NCBI RefSeq assembly: GCF_030272615.1
Contig: NC_081405.1
Span: 24,225,272-24,289,271, forward strand
Length of the DNA: 64,000 nt
Direction: 5' to 3'
From: Cryptomeria japonica
Lineage: Eukaryota; Streptophyta; Pinopsida; Cupressales; Cupressaceae
Made by a program: the position numbers and the translations under genes. The first letter of the stretch is position 1, and each line of letters starts with the position of its first letter. Below are positions 11,750 to 23,841 of this stretch, in pieces. The notes beneath the pieces were generated by a model. The model did not search any database and was not told the DNA's origin. It worked only from the letters and a program-made list of their open reading frames with translations.

Positions 11750-13047
11750 ATCGTCACCTGTTGGCGTTCTATCTTTTTGATAACTGCTTTTTAGTTTTAT
11801 AACGGTTTCTTGTATTAACCCGATAGGGCTGAGTTTTAAGGGAGGCCCTTCGGGATTTCAAAAATAACTATAAATGATGGGGCATTAAAACTGTTTTGGG
11901 GGATCAGCAATAGAATAGAAAAGAATAGGAAGTTAAAAATAGTTTTATAGATTTTTCCGAAGAACAGGGATGAAGGATAGTATATGCATGTTTTAGCTTC
12001 CAAAGACTTTGTGCATTGAAGTTGGATATACATATATGAAAGATTTCGAGTTATGCTTTGAAACTTTGCGTTCTGAGTGTTGAATTATTATCACTTTGTG
12101 GAGATAATTCAGCGATTTGAAATTTCCTTATTGTTGTTGGTTAGTTGTAAGTTCATCTATTTCTTGTTTTGATATATGTGGAAAATCTAGCAGAAAATCC
12201 ATTCTTTGAAATAGATTTTGTTGATTAGATGTATGTGAGTTTTTCTATTTGCGATCTGTATTTTGTAATCACCTCACTACCTAGGAGTAGTTGAGAGAAC
12301 CTTATGCACTTTCGGGAAAAAGTGTCACTATAAAAACTGAATTCATTGTAAATCAGATAAGGGAGCTATACCTTTAGAAAAATTCAGAGAGGAAGTTAAA
12401 GTGAAACTAATACTTTCTCAACTGTAGTGAACGATTATGTTCTCTTCATAACATTGGGCATAGAGTAAATTAAGAGAAATTAAGTAAGAGGACAATCTGT
12501 TCACCAACACACACGTTATTCATAGTTTTCACCATGAATACATTTGATTATAGTGGTTCGGAAGAGGTGGGTTTTCCTCGCTACCACTTGGGTCGTTCTC
12601 TTCTCACTAGTAGTCCTAATGACCACACGGGAAGACAGGCCCTCTAAAGATTAACAAAAAAGAGCCTATTGCTCAAGACACAAAAGACAATGATTCAATT
12701 TTAGTGCACCAATGGAAGTGTTTGCTAGTCTATGAAAATAAGGCACACAACAAAATTATAAAACCCTAGCCAAGGCCCTGCAACAAAATTTGTTAGTAGT
12801 TTGGGTTGTTTCAAATGATCACCCCTTCCTGCAAGCACACAAGTTAGGTAAATTTTAGGAAAACCCAAAAAGACTTTCTGAAAAAGGGGCCTTCAACAAA
12901 AACGTTTTTGCTTCCAAAACAAGCTGCACAAACTTGGTTAGCTAGATCTGCAAGGGTTAGTCCAAAAATAAACCAGATCTGAAACCCTAAGTACGAAATC
13001 CAAAAATTGAACCAAAGAAAAATTTAAAATTCTGAAACAGTAAAACA
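11750..13047 (+). other. Non-coding end of the antisense module
   Basis: Downstream of the antisense gene I see no further coding sequence. The segment around 12545-12640 (TTTGATTATAGTGG, then a CACTTGGGTCGTTCTCTTC block) resembles 43784-43900 in the leader of Gypsy-2 in the same order, so the two leaders share an ancestral module. Confidence 0.5.
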
Positions 13048-13300
13048 CAGACGTTGTTATACCAGACACAGACGCGTCTGTATGACACAGACGCGGTTCT
13101 GTGATGCACAGACGCGGCCAAAATACACAGACGCCTCTCTCGGACACAGACGCGAGCAGAAACAGCTCAGACGCGGTTCGGAAACACAGACGCCCCTTTC
13201 AGAAACCTGCAAAATAAAATTTGGCAGAAACGCAGACGTGATTCCAGACACCGCAGACGCTTCTGAAAATCAGAGACGCGATCCGAATGCTTGCAGACGC
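13048..13300. repeat. CAGACGC array B, about 20-bp phased
   Basis: CAGACGC or a close variant starts at 13048, 13069, 13088, 13109, 13128, 13147, 13168, 13187, 13233, 13254, 13273 and 13294. Except for one gap of 46 bp every step is 19 or 21 bp. Spacer sequences differ from one another. It lies between the primer-binding site and the antisense module. Confidence 0.92.
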
Positions 13301-13392
13301 GGAAAAACCTAAAATGCCGTCGAAAAATGTCCGATCTGCAACTTCAAAAATGCAAAATCTGCAACAAAAGGTTAAATGCAAAGGGACAAGAG

Positions 13393-13412
13393 TCCCACCG
13401 GGTGTGCCAAAA
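13393..13412 (-). promoter_or_regulatory. Primer-binding site of Gypsy-1
   Basis: On the minus strand TTTTGGCACACCCGGTGGGA follows the end of the 5' LTR directly. It is of the same general form as the site in Gypsy-2 (TGGTGCCCACTGTGAGG) and as the TGGCGCCCACCGTGG form I know from plant Gypsy elements. I could not assign the tRNA. Confidence 0.6.
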
Positions 13413-14196
13413 TGTTCATGGTGAAAATGGATAACAATAATAACAATATTGAAAGGCTAAATGAATTCAACCACTAAACCCTAGCCTAACAATCAACAAA
13501 GATCCACCATAACATATGAAGATTACCTAAGACAATGCAAATCACATGAAATCACAAAGATTATACCATCACATGCCCAATAGGGTTTTGATCTCCATTC
13601 TTCCTATCTCCATTGATCTTGCTTGATATATTTGCTCTCAGATTTTATATGCACAAGAGCTCAACAAAGAACGGAATGTGGTTGCAAGTAGGATCGTAGT
13701 GTAGCCAAGTCTTCAAGATTAGGTCATTAGCATGAGTGATTAGGGTTTGACAATGAAGAAAGCATCTTCTTAAATAGAAGACACAATATGAAATGGAGGG
13801 TTAAGATTGAGAGATGTAAAAAGAGAGGTCGGCTAGGATTAGAGGGTAGGTAAAAGAAATACCAAAATAATGAAAGAGGTAGGTAGTGTATGAATTAAGA
13901 GATGAATGACATGTGTCATGGGTAGAAAAAGCTAATGAATTAATTAAATAAATAAAGATTTATTTAATAAATAGAAGAAGTAGGATAATTAAATAAATAA
14001 AAATATTTATTTAATTTAGGAAAAGGATAATTTAAATAAATAAATGTATTTATTTAAATGAGAAATAAGGCTAGAAGAGGATAAATGAATTAATTAAATA
14101 AATAAAGATTTATTTAATTAATAGAAGAATTAGGCTTAGGTAATTAAATAAATAAAATATTTATTTAATTAGACTGGACAATTTTAGGTGTCTACA
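13413..14196 (-). repeat. 5' LTR of Gypsy-1
   Basis: On the minus strand the LTR starts TGTAGACACCTAAAATTG and ends TTCACCATGAACA; it is 784 bp. The first half has ATTTATTTAATTA blocks. A CTATTTAAGAAG block near 13767-13776 is the probable TATA box. The same terminal word, TGTAGACACCTAAAATTG, is found in the LTR pair at 56847-58589. Its partner LTR lies left of the window. Confidence 0.85.
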
Positions 14197-14239
14197 GTTT
14201 GTTTGTTGTGTTGTGTAATCTTTCTTTTCTCCCCCTTCA
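14197..14239 (+). repeat. Tail of the Copia-1 5' LTR
   Basis: The 43 bp match the end of the 3' LTR at about 19181-19223 with a few differences. The first five bases, GTTTG, should be the target duplication of Gypsy-1. Confidence 0.8.
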
Positions 14240-14242
14240 AAC

Positions 14243-14254
14243 TGGTATTAGAGA
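14243..14254 (+). promoter_or_regulatory. Primer-binding site of Copia-1
   Basis: TGGTATTAGAGA follows the LTR end after three bases. It is close to TGGTATCAGAGC, the usual Copia site complementary to initiator methionine tRNA. Confidence 0.75.
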
Positions 14255-14615
14255 AGACTTGGTAGAGGTTGTTGTCCAAGCAGATTGTGAAGAAGGCAGT
14301 TCACAAAGAGTGTAGAAATTTGAAAGTGGTTTGTCCAAACTGTAAATCGTAGTTGAGGAGCTACCAAAGTTGAGAAAGGTTTTGTTTGAGAAGAAATAAA
14401 AGAGATCATGAGAATATATTAGTTGTTGTCCAAATGATTGGAGGATACCCATTGTAAGAAATTTACTGATTATTGCTTCATGACATGCTACCAATGCATA
14501 AATCTGCATATTACTATTTCTGAGATTGTAGTCAAAGAACCAAAGGTTAGAAAGTTAGTTGTTTGCACTTATACACAAAGAAAACAAAGGAGGCAAGTTT
14601 TCATTTTGAAAAATC

Positions 14616-17600
14616 ATGGCAACATCAAGTGCAAGTATTTCACAACCACAAATTCCAATGTTTAATGGTAAAAATTATGACCTCTGGAGTATTAAAATGA
14701 AAACCTTATTTTGCTCCCAAGGTATTTGGAACATTGTTGAAAATGGGTTCCCTGAACCAGCAAATCAACAAGCATATCAAGCACTTTCACAAGTTGACAA
14801 AGATTTGCTAGAGGAAAACAAGAAGAAAGATACAAAGGCACTATTTTTCATTCAACAAGAAATGGAGGAATCAATCTTTCCAAAGGTTGCAGCTACCACA
14901 AGATCAAAGCAAGCATGAGATAGTTTGCAAACATCATACCAAGGCACAAGCAAGGTAATAATGGCAAAACTACAAATACTTAGAAGGGATTTTGAAAATC
15001 TGCAAATGAAGGACTCAAATTCAATAGATTCATTTTTCACTCATGCAATGGCAATAGTAAATCAGCTAAGGTCCTATGCAGACACTATTGAAGATCAAAA
15101 GATTGTAGAGAAAACACTTAGAAGCCTGCCCACCAAGTTTGATGCAGCTGTAATAGCCATTCAGGAGGCCAAAGAGCTTTCTCAACTATCAGTAGATGAA
15201 TTAATGGGGTCACTCTTAGTGCATTAGCAAAGAATAAATTGATCAGGGACATCATCATTGGAAAATACATTCAAGACTCAACTTTCATTTGGAAAAACAA
15301 GAGGGAGATCAAATCACAACATAGGTAGAGGATGTTTTACACCAAGAGGAGGAAGAGACAATACACAATTTCATAGTAGAAGACCAACATCAAGCTCACA
15401 TGCTCAATCTACACCAACAAGAGGAAGGGGGAGAAATCATTCTCATAGCCATCATCAAGGATAAAGGTATGATAAATCCAACATCCAATGTCATTATTGT
15501 AATAAATTTGGGCATTTTGCATCAGAATGTAGAAAAAATATATATGATATGAACAAGCAAAAGGCACATTTTACAAATGAGAACTAGCCAAACACTAGTG
15601 AACTAGACACCATATTTATAACATGCAATATAGCACAAGAGAGTTCCAAAGAAGCATGTTTCCTAGATAGCGATTGTAGTAATCACATGAGTTGTAATAA
15701 GGAGATGTTTGCAACAATGGATGATTCAGTAAAATCAGAAGTAAAATTGGGAAATGATCAACGAGTTTTAGTCATGGGCAAAGGGTCAATTAACATAAGA
15801 ACTAAGCAAGGTGAAGAGAAGCATATTTCTAATGTATACTATGTTCCTGGATTACAACACAACCTCATAAGCATTGGACAATTAGTGAAAAAAGGATATA
15901 GAATATACTTTCAAAATGGTGAATGTATGATTCTAGACAAGAAACCAAGCAATAGGCTAATTGCAAAAATTGAAATGACAAAAAATAGGATGTTTCCATT
16001 AAGAATTCAAAGTGAACTATTTGTAGAGCCACAAGGATTGCAAAAGGTTGTTGAATTATCTTTCAAAGCCTCATATAAAAATGAAACTTGGTTATGGCAT
16101 TTAAGGCTTGGATATTTAAACTTCAAAGGGTTAGAGTTGTTATACAAGAAGGAAATGGTATATGGGTTGCCACCAATAGAGCCACTTAAGACCACATGTG
16201 AGAGTTGCATATTGGCAAAGAAACATAGAAAATAATTTCCAATTGGGGAGTCTTATAGGGCAAAACATCCATTTTAGATAGTACATTCAGACCTTTGTGG
16301 ACCTATGCAAACACCTTCCATAAGTGGAAAGCTTTATTTCTTGACATTTATTGATGATTTTAGCAAAAAAGTATGGGTTTATTTCTTGAAATATAAATCA
16401 GATGTATTTGTTGTTTTTAAGGAGTTCAAGGCAAAAGTCGAGAAAGAAAGTGGATATTATATTAAAACATTGAGAACCGATCAAGGTGGAGAGTACATAT
16501 CAATTGATTTTCAGAATTTTTGCAAAGAAAATGGCATAAATAAGCAATTTACAACAAGGTATACTCCTCAACAAAATGGAGTAGCTAAGAGAAAGAATAG
16601 AACAATTATGGAAATGACACAAAGTATGATAAAAGCAAGACATCTACCAAATGAGTATTGGGCAGAAGCGGTTGCATGCTCGCTATACATATTAAATAGG
16701 TGTCCAACAAAAGTAGTGATAAATAAAACACCAGAAGAAGCTTGTAACAAAAGGAAGCATAACATATCACATTTAAGAGTTTTTGGTTGTGTGGCATATG
16801 CCTTGATACCTCAAGAGTTGAGAAAGAAACCTAGATGATAGAGGAGAGAAGTGCATATTTGTGGAATAGTGAACAATCCAAGGCATATAAGCTTTACAAT
16901 CCTATCACAAAGAAGATGATTATAAGCCATGATGTTAAGTTTGTTGAAGAAGAAGCATGGGATGGAAGCATAGACAAAACAAGTACAATTACACCTAGTG
17001 TTCCACAAGAGAATGAAGAGAATGAAACTCAAGATGAGAATCCTCCTACACAAGCAAATGCACCTACAACACCTTCTAGAGCACCTAGCACTCCAAATGC
17101 TACTACACCAGCAAGTAATAATAGCAGTGAATTTTCTAATCCAACTCTTGGATCACTAAGATCAAGATCCATAAACACTTCAAAGAAGACACGTAGTATA
17201 AGGGACATTTATGATGAAATCCAAGAGGTTGGAAATGATGATATATGCACTAATTTTGCATTCTTAACACAAGTTGATCAAATTTACTTTGAAGATGCCA
17301 TAAAAGATGACCAATAGATTGTAGCCATAGATGAAGAAATTCAATCAATAGAAAAGAATCAAACTTGGGATCTAGTAGAACTTCCTAAAGGCAAGGATGT
17401 GATTGGAGTTAAGTGGGGTTACAAAACAAAGTATAATGCTTATGGAAAAGTAGAGAATAACAAGGCAAGACTAGTGGCTATAGGCTTTGCACAACAACTG
17501 GGTATAGACTATAATGAAACATTTGCACCCATGGTAAGATTGGATACAATAAGAATGGTCTTATCTGTAGCAGCTCAAAACAAATGGAAAGTTTACCAAA

Positions 17601-18800
17601 TGGATGTTAAATCAGCATTCTTGAATGGAATTTTAGAAGAAGTGTATACCAGGTTATGAAATTTTGGGAGAAGAACATAAGGTATACAAACTGAAAAAGG
17701 CCCTATATGGTTTGAAGCAAGCTCCTAGAGCTTGGTACAGTAAGATAGATTCTTATTTTGTGGACAATGGGTTTATAAAGTGTGGAAATGAACCAACTTT
17801 GTATGTCAAAGTGAATGAAGAAAAAGAAATCTTGATAATTTGCTTGTACGTAGATGATTTGATATTCATAGGTAACATGTCCATTGACTCATTCAAGGTA
17901 GCCATGAAAAAGGAATTTGATATGAATGATTTGGAGCTCATAAGATACTTTCTTAGCATGGAGGTAAGTCAAAATGATCAAGGCATTGTCATATGTCAAA
18001 GTAAGTATGCTAGTGATTTATTGAAGAGATTTAAGATGACAAATGTGAATCTAGCTCCTACACCAGTTGCATTGGGTTTGAAACTTAGTAATGATGATCA
18101 AAGTTCTACGGTTGATGCAACTTTATTCAAAAGATTAGTGGGCAGCCTCATGTATCTAACCACCACAAGACTGGATATCATGTATGGGGTTAGTCTTATT
18201 TCTGGATTCATGGATAAACCAATGGAATCACATTGGAAAGCTGGAAAAAGAATTTTAAGGTATATAGCTGGAACAAAGAGTTTTGGGATTTTATATACAT
18301 CTTTAGATGACTACAAACTGAATGGATATATAAATAGTGATTGGGGAGGTAGCATAGATGATAGAAAAACCACTTCCAGGTATATCTTTCATCTTGGTTT
18401 TGGTGCTATCTCTTGGGAATCAAAGAAATAACCAATTGTCACCCTCTCATTAGCTGAAGCGGAATATGTTGCAACAACATCAACAACTTGCCAAGCAGTA
18501 TGGATGAGGAGAGTACTTTCAGATTTGGGGCATCAACAAGAAGAACCTATGAAAATCTATTGTGATAACAATTCAATAATTGCTTTATCTAAAAATCATG
18601 TCTTTCATAAATGGAGCAAGCATATAAATATACAATATCATTTTATAAGAGAATTGGTGAACAATACTGATATATGTCTCAAGTTTTGCAGGTTCGAAGA
18701 ACAACTAGCTGATATCTCTACAAAGCCACTTGCAAAGAACGTTTTTGAACATCTTCGTGAAGGAGTTGGAATTGTAGATATATATGGCAGTGAAGATTAA
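14616..18800 (+). pseudogene. gag-pol: gag-pol polyprotein of Copia-1 (inactive)
   Basis: The main frame runs from ATG 14616 to the stop at 18800 but has several stops (for example at 14916 and 15225) and two compensating frameshifts, so that about 16836-17660 reads in another frame. Domains in order: gag to about 15460; a zinc knuckle CHYCNKFGHFASEC at about 15491; protease with FLDSDCSNHM, where the usual DSG is DSD; the integrase HHCC region near 16090-16230, where the usual GHLN reads GYLN; the integrase core with FIDDFS and LRTDQGGEY; reverse transcriptase from about 17360 with YVDD at about 17849; and RNase H from 18330 with SLAEAEY and ADISTKPL. The third integrase acid is changed: QQNGVAKRKNRT has K where E is expected. 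It is therefore catalytically dead in integrase and protease as well as broken by stops. Confidence 0.92.
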
Positions 18801-18807
18801 GGGGGGG
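18801..18807 (+). promoter_or_regulatory. Polypurine tract of Copia-1
   Basis: Seven G residues after GAAGATTAA precede the LTR start TGTTGG, as usual for plant Copia elements. Confidence 0.75.
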
Positions 18808-19223
18808 TGTTGGTGACGTGGACTCCACTTCAACAACATAATTTCCCCTACTTTTTGTTTTCTAGCAACCACCACAACCACCACATTTACTGTCATTCTT
18901 CTTCTTCCCACTTCTTCTATTTTCTTCTATCTTCTTCTTCGATGTATCTAGACTCATATTGTGTGTTTTGGAAGCTTCTCCTGTAGGTTTGATGGGAGAT
19001 CTGTTTTGCTAAAAATTTAATAAATTGTATACTCTATTTTAACAAAAAGGGGCATGTATGAAATGAAAGCATAGGCAATTCTATAAGAAAATAAGGCATT
19101 AATATAAATCCTATCTTTTATTTACAACAATTGTTATTTCAGACTTCTGGCTGATCTATTTCATAATTTTGGGGTTTGTTTGTTTGTTTGTTGTGTTGCG
19201 TATCTTTCTTTTCTCCCTCTTCA
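18808..19223 (+). repeat. 3' LTR of Copia-1
   Basis: The 416-bp LTR begins TGTTGGTGACGTGG and ends TTCTCCCTCTTCA, the same end as the 5' remnant at 14197-14239. It is the only nearly complete LTR copy of this element in the window. Confidence 0.82.
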
Positions 19224-19896
19224 AGCAGATCAAGACAAATTATTTATTATTGTTGTTATGATCTTGGCATATAAATATGCATGCTATGTAAACTAGTAAG
19301 GAGGACAGACTTTGACATGAGAATATTTATGTAATATAATAATGTATCAGCTATATCACTTTCTGGTAAATGGAATTAGAGTTTGCCTGATCAGTTTCGT
19401 GTAAGAAAGATTTTTTCATCCACCATGTGAATCAAGACCTAGGGCCCACTCCTTGATGAAGCTTGGTGATGATGTATTTTATGGTAGTTGTGTGATTTAA
19501 ATTCCAGTAGTATATTTCGATAAAATAATTATGATTTGAGTGTGGTTTAGGGTTTAGTAGATTAAAGTTTGATTTCAGTATTATTGATTTGGTGAGAAGG
19601 TTTATTTTCTGTTAATAAATTGTTTGTTTTATTTTAAAATTTGCTTTCTGTGTAGCTCCTATCGCCAAGAAGTGACAGTTCTTGTTGTCAAGATCATTTT
19701 GGTTTGCAATTGGTTTAATTTAATAGTTGTATTCATAACCACTCAGCTTGATTCCTACAACCCTTGTGCAAATAGCCACGACACCTTTCGCAAGCTTACG
19801 AACCTCGGATTGACACATATAGACCAAGCTAAAACTAGTTATATTTTTTCTTATTCTTTACCCTAGTGTTGGCCTATCAATTTGCGTGCGATGTAC
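19224..19896. other. Intergenic sequence, nothing recognised
   Basis: AT-rich sequence with only short open frames of unremarkable composition. I see no element end, RNA gene or domain. Confidence 0.5.
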
Positions 19897-20275
19897 CTAG
19901 GTATGATTGATGATGATGGAGGAGGCGAATAGTGAGGTGACCAACAACATGTTTGCAGGCAATAGAACGAGCAGAGAGTTTGGCAGTGATGGAATGAGCG
20001 AAAAATTTGTGGGTGGCGGAACAAAGGGGGAAGTTGTGGGAGGAGGAATATAGAGAGAAGGATTTACAAGAGGCAGCCATAATATGGGTTGAGGTATAGT
20101 GCCTATTTGAGCTGGATTACTTTCCTCTATCCTCATTGTTCTGGTGAATTACAATTACTATGTCTGCAATGAGGGCCACAACAAGAATTAGGGTTGCGGT
20201 TGCTATAAGAACACCTCTTTTCCTCGGCCTTCCTTTGTGCTTCATGATCCCAGTCGCCCTTTGGATCGTCCATGT
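19897..20275 (-). pseudogene. Possible gene fragment: membrane segment plus proline-rich tail
   Basis: On the minus strand a frame starting at an ATG near 20243 gives a basic start (MKHKGRPRKRG) followed by about 20 hydrophobic residues (VLIATATLILVVALIADIVI) and a stop near 20115. A second frame from ATG 20136 is proline-rich (PPPTTSPFVPPP) and ends at 19897. A one-base shift would join the two. This could be debris of a small single-pass protein with a proline-rich outer part. Both frames could also arise by chance; no family is recognised. Confidence 0.25.
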
Positions 20276-21904
20276 TTTGTTAAAATAGCTGGAACAAGCT
20301 CTCTTTGTTGTTTATTGGGATCCAGTAAGGAAATTTAACTGCAACACTTTTAGAATCAAGATTTCTTCCCAATTAGGGCATAGGAAACTCATGCTTTCAA
20401 ATAGTACAAAAAAAATTCTTTAACAACACCTGAATTTAGGAAGCCTCCTCCACGAGTATTGCTTCGCAAAAAATAGAGATGGAAATTGGTATTTGGCAAA
20501 ACTTCCCGAGAGAAAATGTGTTGAATGATGATGTCATCATATGCTGCCATGCTAAAAATATATCCAAACATACATTTTTCATACAGCTCAACTTTTCTAT
20601 TTCAATTCGCTAATTTTAGGTCTCATAACATAGATCATGGTTTATGGAAGGAAGCGAAGATATTTACAAAATTCCACTCATTAAATCAAGTGAGTATTCT
20701 TATTAATTAAATTTGCATGCAACACCATTTCTTTTTGCCATCTGGTTAAAGATTGCATATTCGCGATGAAAGGAACATACATGAATTTATACTAAAAGCG
20801 TTTGAATCTTCCATCAGCCAATTCATTATTGTAATGGGCGAGGACCCATAGGGGATTGATGTCTATAATTCATCATTCAATTCCTATAATAGAATAGAAA
20901 TAAGATTGTAAGATTCAAGTTATATTTGGGCTTCAAGGGGAAGAATTTGCTGGTTGGAGCATGAATCCTGTAATGGAGTGGTTGTTGAATTGAATCTTTT
21001 TGAGAGATGCTAGACAAAATTTTACCCCCATCAAATGCTATTGACAAAGACTACCATTTCGTTGAGTTTTATGCAGAAATGTAGTATACTAGGGCACAGT
21101 GGAACAATTATACTTTCTTTCTTTTGGAAGTAATGGGCAATTAATTTTGGTTGACAAGGTATGTTGGTTTATATGATTTTTTTAATTAAATTTTTTACCT
21201 TAATATTTTAATCAAGAAAATATTTATTTATAAAATATTGAAAAGAAAAATATTTATTTTGTAACTTTTTTGCTTGCCTTTTGTTTTTTATATACATTTT
21301 TACAATATTAATATGTTAATTAAAATATATTATAATTGTCTTTATAAATATTATAATATAAATTATGTTTATATAATATAATTTGGATGATAAATGAGTA
21401 ACATATAATCAATATTTTTCACATAAATATACATAATCTCATTTTTTTATAATATATAATAGAGAGCTAAACAAAACAATACCCGCAATGAATTTGTAAT
21501 TTATAATTTAGTTAATAAATATGAAAATTTGAAAAACACTATTTTATCAACTTCTTTTATTATTGAATGTATTTCAAATTTGATAGTAGTGTTATGGTAT
21601 GTTACTTAGTATATTATGATTTTAAAATAATCAATATTTGTTTATTCTAATATTACTTTATACAACTTTATTATTTAACTTGATAACACACTATTTTTTT
21701 TCTTATATATATATATGCATAACATTATCTGAAAACATTAACAATTTCGATATTGAAAATAAAAATTTAATATTTTCAAATTATTTCTCACGAATAAGCC
21801 TTTCTTGCATTAAAAAGGATATTTTATTTAATCTATAAAATTATTTCTCTTAAATAAGTCTTGTGTTATGAGATATTTTATTTTAATTTCTATAAAATAA
21901 ACAA
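20276..21904. other. AT-rich intergenic sequence, nothing recognised
   Basis: Especially AT-rich from 21170 to 21900 (runs of TATAATATA). No coding sequence or element structure is supported. Confidence 0.5.
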
Positions 21905-22040
21905 TGTGTATTGCCCAAATGACCTACCAGTTGACCCCATGTATTGCCCACATGTATACAAAATTTAGAACAATTTTTTTCTTGATTGACCTTATGCACT
22001 TTTTCAGCGTACCCATTGCACACCAAGGTGCAATTGCTAG
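21905..22040 (+). mobile_element. Helitron-like 3' end, copy 1
   Basis: The sequence ends TTGCAC-ACCAAG-GTGCAA-TTG-CTAG followed by T: a 6-bp-stem hairpin at 22016-22033 and CTAG at 22037-22040. A short hairpin close to a terminal CTRR, inserted before T, is the signature of Helitron 3' ends. About 130 bp before it match copies ending at 27219 and 47563. The 5' end was not found. Confidence 0.45.
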
Positions 22041-22117
22041 TTTAGTTTTTGTTTCTATATTTGATGCCACTCTAGAGAGATGATATTGAGATGCTTTTGG
22101 TACTCGTTACACCATTC

Positions 22118-23123
22118 CTTGACTTGATGAGTTTGCTTCTCAACTCACACAAGAGAAAACCAAGTTGGTTTAGATGGGGAGATTGAAGTCTTCCAAATCA
22201 CAGGCTCTTGTTGCTTCCCAAAGTTTCATAGATCAGAAGGCTTCACATGGAAAATGCAAGAAACAAAAACACAAGGATTCCAAGTCACGCGAGTAGCCCA
22301 AGGACACACAATCACATGATTCTTTTGATTCATCTTCCTCTTCCAAGAGGTCATCGTCGAAGAAGGATAAGATGAAGTGTGCATATTGCACTAAGCTAGG
22401 ACATGATGAGCATCAGTGTTATGCAAATAAAATTGATGAGTTGATGCATCTTCTACAAAAGCACAATATTCAACTGCCTTCATCTAGTACATCTTCTTCT
22501 ACCACTTCAGGATTTAGACATAATGGGTCTTCTTCATTGGAACATGGTGAAGATAAGATGAAGGGCCATGCTTTATTTGCATTAATATATTCTCACTCCT
22601 CCAGGTGGCTTCTTGATTCAAGAGCGTCACATCATATGGCATCATTAGAAAGTATGTTCTCTTCTTTGAGCATCATCGATTTCCATAAATTTTGATGGGT
22701 AATAACACTTACATGAATGTTAATGGGAGTGGTTCTATTGAGATTGATGGTGGCACATTCAATAATATTCTTTGTGTCCCTGTATTATCTTCCAACCTTC
22801 TTTCCATCTACCAAATTACTCACAATGGGACAGGCAAGATAGTTGAGTTCACCCATGATTTAGTGCTCATCGGAGATCTTTATCATAGAGAGCTTGTTGT
22901 AGAAGGCAATGTTGATCATTCATCGCGGTTGTATGAGTTCTCTCATTTTGCTTCCATTGAGCATGCATATGGTCGTATCTCTCATGCATGGAGAGTAGAT
23001 CATAAATCTGAGGAGAGGTTTGGCCACTTGAACCTATGTGTGCTTCAATCATTTGCAATGGTTCTTGAGACTTGTTTTGATTCTCCTCCACCTCCTGCTT
23101 CTTCAGATATTAGTTCACTTTAG
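22118..23123 (+). pseudogene. gag-pol: gag-protease fragment of Copia-2
   Basis: The gag part is Ser/Lys-rich and has a clear zinc knuckle, CAYCTKLGHDEHQC, starting at about 22378. The protease site reads WLLDSRASHHM near 22606, where DSGAS is normal, so the catalytic loop is altered. A stop and a frame change at about 22695 are followed by the usual post-protease segment (NILCVPVLSSNLLSI) and a relic of the integrase-preceding domain (ERFGHLNLCVLQSF) near 23010. The frame then runs into unrelated sequence and stops at 23123. Confidence 0.8.
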
Positions 23124-23832
23124 TAGATTGATTTTTCCCTTCTAATTTTAGTAGAGTGGGATGAGTAATTGCCAGACATTGTAACATTGTTTGATACATC
23201 ACACACTCTAGATATAATGGACATGATTGAGGATATTTCATTCCTCTTTGATGGCAATTTGAGCATTCCTATCATCCCATCTTCAATGATTTTTTTTATT
23301 TAGACAGGTGAACATTTGAGTAGTCTTCCATGGCACACATCTAGAGATTGTTCCTTCCATTTACTTTCATGGAGTTTGTTTCAACCTTGGCTACTTGACT
23401 TGTTTCTAGGGGAGGAACGTGGTTTGTCGCTCTTGTATCTCCATTAGTATACATCCTCAAGCTATCATCTTCAACATTGGAGCTTCTTCATTATGGGGAG
23501 GGATACATTGTCTCTTCTTCTCTCTCTTATGGGGTGGATATATATAATACTTCAGTGACCGATTCAGAAATTGGGGGACATCTTGAGTCCTTCATCTTAA
23601 TCATATGTAGTACCTTTTTATATTTTCATTGCATCTCTCATTTTGCAAAAGGGTTTTTTCCCATGTGGTTTTTCTCCTTTTCTCATTTGGAGAGACCTCA
23701 TTGGTGTGAGTCGCGTTGCTTTGCATTGGTTTGTAAATGAGTACCTAATCAAGCTTTGGTCAAGTCAGGTTTCATTCATGCATGCATTTCACATTCATCA
23801 TTAGCTCTTTAGCTTTTCCAAGAGTTAAACTT
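23124..23832 (+). other. Non-coding internal part of Copia-2
   Basis: Between the protease fragment and the polypurine tract no integrase, polymerase or other domain is visible. Either these genes were deleted or other sequence replaced them. Confidence 0.5.
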
Positions 23833-23841
23833 AAGGGGGGG
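23833..23841 (+). promoter_or_regulatory. Polypurine tract of Copia-2
   Basis: AAGGGGGGG directly before TGTTGGAG, the same arrangement as in Copia-1. Confidence 0.7.

Larger units (their letters stand above)
2755..14196 (-). mobile_element. Gypsy-1, Tat-like Ty3/Gypsy element, 5' half
   Basis: Read on the minus strand the order is: 5' LTR (14196-13413), primer-binding site, CAGACGC array, a 6-kb module with an antisense gene, a second CAGACGC array, then gag-pro (6438-2761). The polymerase genes and 3' LTR are missing because Gypsy-0 inserted at 2754; they should lie left of the window. The right flank reads GTTTG and then the tail of a Copia LTR, so Gypsy-1 itself landed in the 5' LTR of Copia-1. 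The leader of about 7 kb is very long for a plant Gypsy element. The Tat assignment rests on gag and protease similarity to Gypsy-2, because reverse transcriptase is not visible here. Confidence 0.85.
14197..19223 (+). mobile_element. Copia-1, Ty1/Copia element missing most of its 5' LTR
   Basis: The order LTR tail, initiator-Met primer site, gag, protease, integrase, reverse transcriptase, RNase H, polypurine tract, 3' LTR is the standard Copia layout on the plus strand. Only the last 43 bp of the 5' LTR remain, because Gypsy-1 inserted at 14196/14197. The rest should be beyond the left edge of the window, on the far side of Gypsy-1. Several stops and frameshifts make the copy inactive. Confidence 0.92.

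Noticed and set aside
6932-13300. CRISPR-like array (short repeats with unique spacers)
   Set aside because: The repeats are only 7-9 bp, the spacers about 12 bp, and the setting is a plant retrotransposon leader with no cas genes.
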